A stretch of 26,726 bases of DNA from Lachnospiraceae bacterium (GTDB taxonomy: Bacteria; Bacillota; Clostridia; Lachnospirales; Lachnospiraceae): contig JAJQID010000038.1 in the NCBI GenBank assembly GCA_021199405.1, positions 1 through 26,726 on the forward strand. Direction: 5' to 3'. The notes under the pieces were generated by a model. That model saw nothing but the letters and a program-made list of their open reading frames with translations. It was not told where the DNA came from and did not search any database. A program made the translations under genes and the position numbers. Below are positions 1-5,879 of this stretch, one piece after another (the stretch's first letter is position 1; the number at the start of each line of letters is the position of its first letter).

Positions 1-378
1 GTGGAGTATTATGAGCTGACGGATGAAATGGTGGAGGCGAGGAACGAGAAAGGGGATCCGGCTTATAATTTTGGCGTGATTTTAAATTATCTGTTCAATG
101 TTCATTCTCTGGAGACTCTTTTCAATGGGAAAATGCCCTGTCATGTGGTGGAAAAAAAGATTCCTCACATTGATGAGAACGGGCAGCATATAAGCCCGGA
201 GAGTCCCAACGGCTACAAATATGAGGAGCTGGTGCTGGATATGATTCATCAGCTGGACACTTGCCTGCCCTTTGAGGTGGTGAGGGAGAAGGAATTCGCT
301 CCCATCAAGAATAAGACGGGCGTGGACAGTGTGGAGAGCGCCAGAGCATTATGTTTAAAGAACGGCATCGAACTGTAA
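1..378 (+). CDS. UDP-N-acetylhexosamine pyrophosphorylase-like protein, C-terminal part (cut by window start)
   Basis: C-terminal 125 residues of a UDPGP-family uridylyltransferase, which makes a UDP-sugar from UTP and a sugar 1-phosphate in the cytosol. The order of motifs matches the end of the eukaryotic UAP1 type: YNFGVILNYLF (the GNIxNHxF position), CHVVEKKIPHID, SPNGYKYEELVLDM, and VVREKEFAPIKNKTG followed by an SARAL stretch. This end favours UDP-GlcNAc/GalNAc pyrophosphorylase over UDP-glucose pyrophosphorylase, but the nucleotide-binding N-terminus lies outside the window, so substrate is not settled. The GTG at position 1 is only the window edge; the frame is open there and the true start is upstream. 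It ends 33 bp before galE, so the two are probably co-transcribed and both serve UDP-sugar supply. Confidence 0.85.
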   Translation: MEYYELTDEMVEARNEKGDPAYNFGVILNYLFNVHSLETLFNGKMPCHVVEKKIPHIDENGQHISPESPNGYKYEELVLDMIHQLDTCLPFEVVREKEFAPIKNKTGVDSVESARALCLKNGIEL

Positions 379-411
379 AATGTAATGTTTATATTAAGAG
401 GAGGAAGTACC

Positions 412-1428
412 ATGGCAATTTTAGTGACCGGCGGGGCCGGATTCATCGGAAGCCACACCGTAGTGGAGCTGCAGAACGCAGGATATGATGTGGTGGTTGT
501 GGACAATTTGTGCAATTCCAGCGAGAAATCCTTAAAAAGGGTGGAGGCCATTACCGGCAAGCCGGTGCCTTTTTATAAGGCGGACATTCTGGACAGGAAT
601 GCGCTGGAGGAAATCTTTTCGAAGGAGGATATCACCAGCTGCATCCATTTTGCCGGCCTAAAGGCGGTGGGCGAGAGTGTGGAGAAGCCCTGGGAGTATT
701 ATAATAATAATATTTCCGGCACCCTGACGCTGGTGGATGTGATGAGAAAGCACAATTGCAAAAATATTATTTTCTCCTCCTCCGCTACTGTGTACGGCGA
801 TCCGGCGGTGATCCCCATTACCGAGGAGTGTCCCAAGGGCAGCTGCACCAACCCCTACGGCTGGACCAAGTCCATGCTGGAGCAGATTCTGACCGATATG
901 CAGAAGGCAGATCCGGAGTGGAACGTGATTTTGCTGCGCTATTTCAACCCCATCGGCGCCCACAAGAGCGGCACCATCGGGGAGAATCCCAACGGTATCC
1001 CCAATAATCTGATGCCCTACATCACTCAGGTGGCCGTGGGCAAAAGGGCGGAGCTGGGCGTTTTCGGCAATGACTATGATACCCCGGACGGCACCGGCGT
1101 AAGAGATTATATTCATGTGGTGGATCTGGCGCTGGGACATGTGAAAGCGCTGAAGAAGATTGAGGAGAAGGCCGGCTTAAAGATTTACAATCTGGGCACC
1201 GGCGTGGGCTACAGTGTGCTGGATGTGGTGAAAAATTTTGAGGAAGCCACTGGCGTGAAGATTCCTTACTCCATCAAGCCCCGCAGGGCCGGCGATATTG
1301 CCACCTGCTATTCAGACGCCACAAAGGCGAAGGAAGAGCTGGGCTGGGAAGCACAGTACGGAATCCGGGAGATGTGCGAGGATTCCTGGAGATGGCAGAG
1401 CCAGAATCCCAATGGATATGAGGACTGA
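412..1428 (+). CDS. galE: UDP-glucose 4-epimerase GalE
   Basis: Cytosolic NAD-dependent epimerase that interconverts UDP-glucose and UDP-galactose (Leloir pathway and cell-surface polysaccharide precursors). The 338-residue protein has the Rossmann motif GGAGFIGS near residues 7-14, the SSATVYG segment that carries the catalytic Ser/Thr, and YGWTK with Tyr149 and Lys153, the same numbering as the E. coli enzyme. RYFNPIGAH and the C-terminal RRAGDIATCYSD substrate-binding stretch are also present. The ATG at 412 is chosen because AGAGGAGGAAG sits just upstream and the protein then begins directly with the Rossmann strand; the in-frame ATG at 385 would add nine residues that include the ribosome binding site itself. 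It lies 33 bp after a UAP1-like gene. Confidence 0.96.
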   Translation: MAILVTGGAGFIGSHTVVELQNAGYDVVVVDNLCNSSEKSLKRVEAITGKPVPFYKADILDRNALEEIFSKEDITSCIHFAGLKAVGESVEKPWEYYNNNISGTLTLVDVMRKHNCKNIIFSSSATVYGDPAVIPITEECPKGSCTNPYGWTKSMLEQILTDMQKADPEWNVILLRYFNPIGAHKSGTIGENPNGIPNNLMPYITQVAVGKRAELGVFGNDYDTPDGTGVRDYIHVVDLALGHVKALKKIEEKAGLKIYNLGTGVGYSVLDVVKNFEEATGVKIPYSIKPRRAGDIATCYSDATKAKEELGWEAQYGIREMCEDSWRWQSQNPNGYED

Positions 1429-1462
1429 GAAGCTCTGGTATCCGTTGATAATCTGTAATCGA

Positions 1463-1490
1463 CGGCTGTGAGTTGTAAAAGCCACAGTCG
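1463..1490. other. Hairpin between the convergent ends of galE and the minus-strand gene
   Basis: Arms 1463-1470 and 1483-1490 pair over 8 bp with one G-U wobble and a 12-nt loop. There is no T-run on either side, so this is at most a weak or bidirectional terminator for the two converging genes. No better terminator is visible in 1429-1516. Confidence 0.3.
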
Positions 1491-1516
1491 CCGCCTGCAG
1501 TGCCGGGCGCGGAGCC

Positions 1517-1780
1517 TTACTCCTCGATCACCTGAATTTCCATATAATCAAAGTCAATGTGCTCTATGAAATTATCCTGAAAAAACCGCGCTTTGGAGTG
1601 GCGCTGAAAGTCCCTGACTGTAGCGTCGAGCCACACCGGCTGCCCCAGGTCAAACTGAGAGCAGACCTCCTCCATGGCGCGGAAAATTTTGTGTGTGCGC
1701 GTGTCATCAGAGGAATCCCCGATGACCGCGTCTTTCACCAGATGATTATCTTTGATCAGTTTAAACCAGATACGAAACAT
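1517..1780 (-). CDS. Small conserved hypothetical protein (87 aa)
   Basis: The only plausible minus-strand gene. The protein starts MFRIWFKLIKDNHLVKD, continues with DDTRTHKIF, an acidic amphipathic stretch (EEVCSQFDLGQPVWLD), RHSKARFFQDNF and ends DFDYMEIQVIEE. It has no signal peptide or membrane segment and looks like a compact soluble protein. I recognise the pattern as a protein recurrent in Lachnospiraceae genomes annotated as hypothetical; this is recall, not a search. An AAAGGA about 12 nt before the start codon can serve as ribosome binding site. It diverges from relQ across a 148-bp gap that holds a strong inverted repeat. Function unknown. Confidence 0.72.
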   Translation of the reverse strand: MFRIWFKLIKDNHLVKDAVIGDSSDDTRTHKIFRAMEEVCSQFDLGQPVWLDATVRDFQRHSKARFFQDNFIEHIDFDYMEIQVIEE

Positions 1781-1807
1781 GGCGCCACAGTATCCTTTCT
1801 AATAGAA

Positions 1808-1840
1808 TCCGTTTCGCCGGAAAAAAGACTGCGAAACGGA
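1808..1840. repeat. 10-bp perfect inverted repeat in the divergent intergenic region
   Basis: TCCGTTTCGC at 1808-1817 is the exact reverse complement of GCGAAACGGA at 1831-1840, with a 13-nt A-rich spacer. It lies between two divergent genes and has no following T-run on either strand, so an operator or a 5' UTR hairpin fits better than a terminator. Confidence 0.5.
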
Positions 1841-1928
1841 GCGTATAAGCAGCAGTACATTGTACAGAGAGCGTTATATAAAGTGTCTCACGACCCTTTG
1901 GTATAAAAAATAACAGGCATAGTATAAC

Positions 1929-2615
1929 ATGAGTGAAGCAGGAATGGAAGAAAATTCGATTAAAAACTACGACATAGAAAGCTGGCAGGAGGTCATCCTC
2001 ATCTATCGCTCCGCCTTAAAACAGGTGGAGACCAAAATGGAGATCCTCAACGATGAATTTCAGCATGTCCACCAGTATAACCCCATTGAACATATCAAAT
2101 CCCGCATCAAGACTCCTGACAGCATCGTGCGCAAGCTGAACCGCTACGGTCTGGAGCCCACCATCTCCAACATGGTGGAGCGGGTCAACGATATCGCGGG
2201 AATCCGCCTGATCTGCTCCTTTACCTCCGATATCTACGAGCTGGCCCAGATCATCGCCCAGCAGAAGGACATCAGCGTAATCTCTGTCAAGGACTACATA
2301 CGCTATCCCAAGCAGAGCGGCTACCGCAGCTACCACATGATCATTACCATCCCCGTTTACCTGACGGAAAAAACCGTGAATACCAGAGTGGAGATTCAGA
2401 TTCGTACCGTAGCCATGGATTTCTGGGCGTCCCTGGAGCACAAGATCAAATATAAATTCGAGGGCACCGTTCCGGAGGACTTTCGCGAGGAGCTTTTAGT
2501 CTGCTCCAAAATGGTGGCTGATCTGGACAGCAGGATGGAGGTTATCAATGAGGCCATTCAGGAGCTGAACAGGGAAAAAGAGGAGGAACAGCAGGAATTT
2601 ATTGTGCAAAAGTAA
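1929..2615 (+). CDS. relQ: RelQ-type small alarmone synthetase (GTP pyrophosphokinase)
   Basis: Transfers pyrophosphate from ATP to GTP/GDP to make (p)ppGpp, the stringent-response signal, in the cytosol. The 228-residue protein is a stand-alone synthetase: it has IKSRIKTPDSIVRKL (substrate-binding RxKxxxSxxxK), VNDIAGIRLIC (the RelA/SpoT catalytic strand with Asp), YPKQSGYRSYH (GYRSxH) and VEIQIRTVAMDFWASLEH (ExQIRT, catalytic Glu). There is no HD hydrolase domain and no TGS/ACT region, and the C-terminus is a charged helix, as in YjbM/RelQ (about 211 residues). The ATG at 1929 has a poor Shine-Dalgarno; an in-frame ATG at 1944 is an alternative. No terminator follows it before the amt promoter. 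Confidence 0.92.
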   Translation: MSEAGMEENSIKNYDIESWQEVILIYRSALKQVETKMEILNDEFQHVHQYNPIEHIKSRIKTPDSIVRKLNRYGLEPTISNMVERVNDIAGIRLICSFTSDIYELAQIIAQQKDISVISVKDYIRYPKQSGYRSYHMIITIPVYLTEKTVNTRVEIQIRTVAMDFWASLEHKIKYKFEGTVPEDFREELLVCSKMVADLDSRMEVINEAIQELNREKEEEQQEFIVQK

Positions 2616-2660
2616 TATAAATTATTTCTGAAATTATAAAAAAACCATAAATTTTTCGCG

Positions 2661-2689
2661 TTGACACCGAAAAAAAACAGTGATATATT
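2661..2689 (+). promoter_or_regulatory. Sigma-A-type promoter for the amt leader
   Basis: Perfect -35 TTGACA at 2661-2666, a 17-nt spacer rich in A, and -10 TATATT at 2684-2689. Transcription would start near 2696, leaving a leader of about 230 nt before the amt start codon. Confidence 0.8.
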
Positions 2690-2698
2690 TTATCGCAT

Positions 2699-2743
2699 AA
2701 AGCAATGGCGCTGTTGGGTAATCCACGGTGCTTTTGTTTTTTT
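2699..2743 (+). terminator. First intrinsic terminator in the amt leader, overlapping an alternative hexaloop hairpin
   Basis: Arms 2708-2714 and 2725-2731 form a 7-bp stem (two G-U pairs) followed by a long T-run at 2732-2743. The 5' arm can instead join a short hairpin 2699-2714 whose six-base loop, AATGGC at 2704-2709, has A at position 1 and G at position 4, the pattern bound by ANTAR-domain antiterminators. The two folds exclude each other. Because it starts within a few bases of the predicted transcript start, it could alternatively be the terminator of relQ. Confidence 0.6.
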
Positions 2744-2768
2744 CCGCGGATTGTGAAAAAATATATCG

Positions 2769-2800
2769 GAGCCTGACGGAGAACGGATAGCTGTCAGCTC
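2769..2800 (+). other. Leader hairpin upstream of amt
   Basis: GAGC-(C)-TGAC at 2769-2777 pairs with GTCAGCTC at 2793-2800, giving 8 bp with a single bulged C. It sits between the two leader terminators and has no T-run. The rest of the 309-nt gap between relQ and amt is described in the neighbouring promoter, terminator and short-ORF entries. Confidence 0.45.
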
Positions 2801-2806
2801 AAAATC

Positions 2807-2860
2807 AGATGATGCAAGGAGGCATATATGAGGAGAATGCCCCCCTGCATCATCTTTTTT
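2807..2860 (+). terminator. Second, very strong intrinsic terminator in the amt leader
   Basis: AGATGATGCA (2807-2816) pairs perfectly with TGCATCATCT (2846-2855). The stem continues inward, with two mismatches, between 2817-2825 and 2837-2845, and six Ts follow at 2855-2860. It lies about 65 nt upstream of the amt start codon and downstream of the only good promoter, so amt expression should need read-through or a further promoter: an attenuator arrangement. Confidence 0.8.
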
Positions 2861-2935
2861 ATTGTAAAAGCGTTGTCAACAGACAGATGGATGATGGCTT
2901 TTACAGGTTTTAGGAGGAGATATTATGACTACTGA
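2828..2935 (+). CDS. Candidate 35-codon leader ORF overlapping the amt start
   Basis: ATG at 2828 is preceded by AAGGAGG (2816-2822) with a 5-nt spacer. The frame runs 35 codons, beginning MRRMPPCIIFFIVKALS and ending RRRYYDY, and stops at 2933-2935, 11 nt inside amt. Its ribosome binding site is in the 5' arm and loop of the 2807-2860 terminator, so ribosome loading would compete with terminator folding, and its stop next to the amt start would allow translational coupling. It may be fortuitous: no homology is recognised and the amt gene has its own AGGAGGAG. Confidence 0.35.
   Translation: MRRMPPCIIFFIVKALSTDRWMMAFTGFRRRYYDY
2863..2905 (+). other. Hairpin just upstream of the amt ribosome binding site
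   Basis: TGTAAAAGC at 2863-2871 is the exact reverse complement of GCTTTTACA at 2897-2905. The 3' arm ends 6 nt before the AGGAGGAG of amt, so the hairpin could modulate access to that site or insulate it from the terminator upstream. No T-run of its own. Confidence 0.45.
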
Positions 2936-4691
2936 GATTATGGAATATGTAAGCGGTCAGGTCTTTAGCGTATGGTTTCTGATCGGCGCGGCCCTCGTGT
3001 TCTGGATGCAGGCGGGCTTTGCCATGGTGGAAGCGGGCTTTACCAGAGCCAAGAACACCGGCAATATTCTGATGAAGAACCTGATGGATTTCTGTATCGG
3101 CACCGTCATGTTCATTCTGATCGGCTTTGGTCTGCTGCTGGGTGAGGACTGGATGGGCTTTATCGGGAAACCGGGCTTTGACATCTTTACATCCTATGCG
3201 GACTTTGACTGGTCCAACTTCGTGTTCAACCTGGTGTTCTGCGCTACCACAGCGACCATCGTATCCGGCGCCATGGCTGAGAGGACCAAATTTTTATCCT
3301 ACTGTATTTATTCCGCGGTGATTTCGGCGCTGATCTACCCCATCGAGGCGCACTGGATCTGGGGCGGCGGCTGGCTTTCCCAGCTTGGCTTCCATGATTT
3401 TGCCGGCTCCTGCGCCATTCATATGGTGGGCGGTATTTCCGCTTTAGTGGGCGCCAAGATCCTTGGACCCAGAATTGGCAAGTTTGTGAAGGATAAGGAC
3501 GGCAAGATTACCAAAGTCAACGCCTTCCCGGGACACAACCTTCCCATCGGCTGCCTGGGCGTGTTTATCCTGTGGCTTGGCTGGTACGGCTTCAACGGCG
3601 CAGCCTGCACCTCTGTAGAGCAGCTTGGCAGCGTGTTTTTGACCACTACAGTGGCTCCCGCGGTGGCGACTGTGGTCTGCATGATCTTTACCTGGTTAAA
3701 ATACGGCAAGCCGGATGTGTCCATGTGCCTGAACGCTTCTCTGGCAGGTCTGGTGGCTATCACTGCTCCCTGCGATGTGACGGACTGCTTCGGCGCTATT
3801 GTGATCGGCGCAGTTGCCGGACTGCTGGTGGTCTTTGGTGTGTGGCTGTTAGATAATGTGCTGAGAATTGATGATCCCGTGGGTGCGGTTGCGGTTCACT
3901 GCCTGAACGGTATCTGGGGTACCATTGCGGTTGGCCTGTTTGCCACCAGTTCCGCTCCGGGCTATAGCATCGCGGACGCCAACGGCAATGAGCTGGTGGG
4001 ACTGTTTTACGGCGGCGGCTTCAAGCTTCTGGGCATTCAGCTGACTGGTTTTGTGACAGTGGCGGCCTGGACGGTTGTTACCATTACCATTGCATTCCTG
4101 GTCATCAGGGCGCTTGTGGGTCTGCGCGTCTCCGAGGAGGAGGAGATCACCGGACTTGACGCCACAGAGCATGGCCTTCCCAGCGCTTACGCAGGCTTCT
4201 CTATCATGGATGTGACCGGCGGTGTGATGGATGTGAATGAGAACACTGACCTGGGCTCCAGCGACTATGCGACAGCCTCTGAGGCCAAAAAGAACGCGGC
4301 CGTTCCGGTTGTGGAGGTACCGTCTCCTGTGAACAGCGGCATCCACAAGGTGGTCATTATCGCCAAGATGAGTCGTTACGACGCACTGAGAAGGGCATTG
4401 AATGAGCTTGGGGTGACCGGCATGACAGTGACCAACGTTATGGGCTGCGGCATTCAGAAGGGCGCCGGCGAGAAATACCGCGGCGTAGAGCTGGATGCAA
4501 CCCTACTTCCCAAGATCAAGGTGGAAGTGGTTATCTCCAAGATTTCCGTGGAGCATGTGGTGGAGACAGCCAAGAAGGCGCTGTATACCGGCCATATCGG
4601 AGACGGCAAGATCTTTGTGTACAGCCTGGATAATGTAGTCAAAGTCCGCACCGGCGAGGAAGGCTTCGCTGCCCTGCAGGATGTAGAATAA
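2925..4691 (+). CDS. amt: Ammonium transporter with fused C-terminal PII (GlnK) domain
   Basis: Integral membrane ammonium channel/transporter with its own regulator attached; 588 residues against about 400-430 for a plain Amt. Residues 1-425 are the Amt core: multiple hydrophobic segments, the twin-histidine pore residues (His166 in CAIHMVGG and His325 in VAVHCLNGIWG), GWYGFNGA, and the C-tail GLDATEHGLPSAYAGF. After a hydrophilic linker (about 426-470), residues 474-588 form a complete PII protein: IHKVVIIAKMSRYDALRRAL, the T-loop with KYRGVELD (Tyr518), and GDGKIFVYSLDNVVKVRTGEEG. In the family, PII responds to 2-oxoglutarate and ATP/ADP and plugs the channel when nitrogen is plentiful. 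AGGAGGAG precedes the ATG at 2925. The preceding leader suggests transcription attenuation. Confidence 0.96.
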   Translation: MTTEIMEYVSGQVFSVWFLIGAALVFWMQAGFAMVEAGFTRAKNTGNILMKNLMDFCIGTVMFILIGFGLLLGEDWMGFIGKPGFDIFTSYADFDWSNFVFNLVFCATTATIVSGAMAERTKFLSYCIYSAVISALIYPIEAHWIWGGGWLSQLGFHDFAGSCAIHMVGGISALVGAKILGPRIGKFVKDKDGKITKVNAFPGHNLPIGCLGVFILWLGWYGFNGAACTSVEQLGSVFLTTTVAPAVATVVCMIFTWLKYGKPDVSMCLNASLAGLVAITAPCDVTDCFGAIVIGAVAGLLVVFGVWLLDNVLRIDDPVGAVAVHCLNGIWGTIAVGLFATSSAPGYSIADANGNELVGLFYGGGFKLLGIQLTGFVTVAAWTVVTITIAFLVIRALVGLRVSEEEEITGLDATEHGLPSAYAGFSIMDVTGGVMDVNENTDLGSSDYATASEAKKNAAVPVVEVPSPVNSGIHKVVIIAKMSRYDALRRALNELGVTGMTVTNVMGCGIQKGAGEKYRGVELDATLLPKIKVEVVISKISVEHVVETAKKALYTGHIGDGKIFVYSLDNVVKVRTGEEGFAALQDVE

Positions 4692-4720
4692 ATATACCAA
4701 CTTTTTACTCCCTTAGGAAA

Positions 4721-4764
4721 CGGCAAAACGGAAGAGGCTGACGCTTCTTCCGTTTTGTCGTTTT
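4721..4764 (+). terminator. Intrinsic terminator of amt
   Basis: A 15-bp stem (arms 4721-4735 and 4746-4760, one G-U pair) with a 10-nt loop, followed by TTTT. It starts 30 bp after the amt stop codon. Confidence 0.9.
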
Positions 4765-4775
4765 AAATGAGGAAT

Positions 4776-4797
4776 GCCCGGGCGCTGGCGCCCGGGC
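4776..4797. repeat. GC-only perfect palindrome
   Basis: GCCCGGGCGC at 4776-4785 and GCGCCCGGGC at 4788-4797 form a perfect 10-bp inverted repeat around two bases. It has no T-run and stands at the edge of an AT-rich stretch, directly after the amt terminator. Possibly a transcription pause or boundary element, or a small palindromic insertion. Confidence 0.55.
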
Positions 4798-4850
4798 TTA
4801 TTATGAAAAAATATATCTGATTTCCCAAATATTTTGAAAGGAATTTCCCT

Positions 4851-4878
4851 TTGCTATGCTGTTACTATACAGTATAAT
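4851..4878 (+). promoter_or_regulatory. Putative promoter with an inverted repeat at the -10
   Basis: TTGCTA at 4851-4856, 16-nt spacer, perfect TATAAT at 4873-4878. TATAC-A-GTATA (4866-4876) is an inverted repeat overlapping the -10. No gene follows until 5167, so it would give a 5' UTR of about 280 nt or an unannotated small RNA. Apart from this site, the 11-nt repeats next to it and the 5078 promoter, I see nothing in the 475-bp gap 4692-5166 beyond the amt terminator and the GC palindrome. Confidence 0.55.
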
Positions 4879-4880
4879 CA

Positions 4881-4907
4881 TGAACAAATTATGAACGGCA
4901 TGTGAAC
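4881..4907 (+). repeat. Three TGAAC direct repeats with 11-nt period
   Basis: TGAAC occurs at 4881-4885, 4892-4896 and 4903-4907, exactly one helical turn apart, right at and after the expected start of the 4851 promoter. Such spacing is typical of tandem half-sites for OmpR/PhoB-type response regulators. Confidence 0.4.
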
Positions 4908-5077
4908 AATGAGTTAAAATATACAAAAAATCATTTTTTACAGAAAAATATATGGGAAAAATGCACAAGAAAATCCGGCTGCGAAGTATGCAGTATGATT
5001 CGGACAATACAGATTGGATATGACTTGTCAGCAGAGAAATTTTTACTGTGAAATTCTGTTATGAAATCGTATTTGGC

Positions 5078-5106
5078 TTGTAAAACAACGGGAAAGATGT
5101 TACAAT
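5078..5106 (+). promoter_or_regulatory. Promoter for the coiled-coil gene
   Basis: TTGTAA at 5078-5083, 17-nt spacer, TACAAT at 5101-5106; transcription would start about 50 bp before the ATG at 5167. Confidence 0.6.
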
Positions 5107-5166
5107 CCTTTTTATAACGTTCAGAAAACGGACCATGGGCAGCGGCTCTTTTGGGGAGGTATACAG

Positions 5167-5853
5167 ATGGATAATTTTATAGACAGACTGGCGCAGCGCC
5201 TGGTTTCCCAGGAGAGCATGCAGGCGAATATGACAGCGGACGCCATGGAGGCGGAGGCCATGAAGGAACAGGCAGCCATGCTGAAGGAGCAGGGACAGGC
5301 TCTGAAAGAGCAAAGTGAGGCTCTGCGTGAACAGAGCGAGGCCCTCTCAGAGCAGATAGAGAGGCTGACAAAGCAGCTTGGCGAATATCAGGAGATCAGC
5401 AAGACCATGCGCCATATTCAGCTGAAAAATGTGGAGCTGGGAGAAAAGGTCAATCAACTCTGTGATTTTTCCCTGCAAAAGCTGGAGGAGGCGGAAGCGG
5501 AGGCCTCGGCGGAGGAAGAGCGGGAAACGGAGGACGCAGCGCTTCAGGAGCTGATGCATACATATCAGGATCAGATGGAGAATCATGTACATCGGGAGAA
5601 TGTGAAGGTATACAAGAATGTCCAGGCTGTGGTGGAGGAGCAGTCTTCCAGAGTTTTAGAGGAGACCGTAAAGCGGCTGAAAAGCCAGACGCAGGAGCTG
5701 CAGGCCTCGGTGGCGCAGCTTCAGCTTGAGAGCAGGAAATCCCATCTGATCAACACGATTCTGATCGGGATCACTCTGGCGCTGTCTCTGATCGGTGTGG
5801 TGTTTCAGATTCTGGCACAGTTTGGCGTGATTGATTATCTGACCGGAATGTAG
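5167..5853 (+). CDS. Coiled-coil protein with C-terminal membrane anchor, function unknown
   Basis: A 228-residue protein preceded by GGGGAGGT. Residues about 1-75 are helical and include a repeated seven-residue unit (LKEQGQA, LKEQSEA, LREQSEA, LSEQIER), an almost ideal heptad coiled coil. A Glu/Ala-rich middle (EEAEAEASAEEERETED) is followed by a second long helix (residues 145-190) rich in Gln and Glu. Residues about 195-220 (TILIGITLALSLIGVVFQIL) form the only membrane-spanning segment, close to the C-terminus. No signal peptide is present, so the most likely topology is a cytoplasmic coiled coil tethered to the membrane. No recognisable family domain. It has its own promoter and is 26 bp from the next gene. 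Confidence 0.85.
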   Translation: MDNFIDRLAQRLVSQESMQANMTADAMEAEAMKEQAAMLKEQGQALKEQSEALREQSEALSEQIERLTKQLGEYQEISKTMRHIQLKNVELGEKVNQLCDFSLQKLEEAEAEASAEEERETEDAALQELMHTYQDQMENHVHRENVKVYKNVQAVVEEQSSRVLEETVKRLKSQTQELQASVAQLQLESRKSHLINTILIGITLALSLIGVVFQILAQFGVIDYLTGM

Positions 5854-5879
5854 GATTGTAGTGAAGAAGGGGAAATCTG

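Noticed and set aside
2690..2924. Glutamine (glnA) riboswitch upstream of amt
   Set aside because: I could not find its conserved core; the hairpins present fit terminators and a possible ANTAR-like site better.
4801..5007. 68-codon minus-strand frame in the gap after amt
   Set aside because: AT-rich stretch without ribosome binding site and with no recognisable protein pattern; it also overlaps a plus-strand promoter.
5061..5112. 17-codon frame upstream of the coiled-coil gene
   Set aside because: No ribosome binding site, and it overlaps the 5078-5106 promoter.
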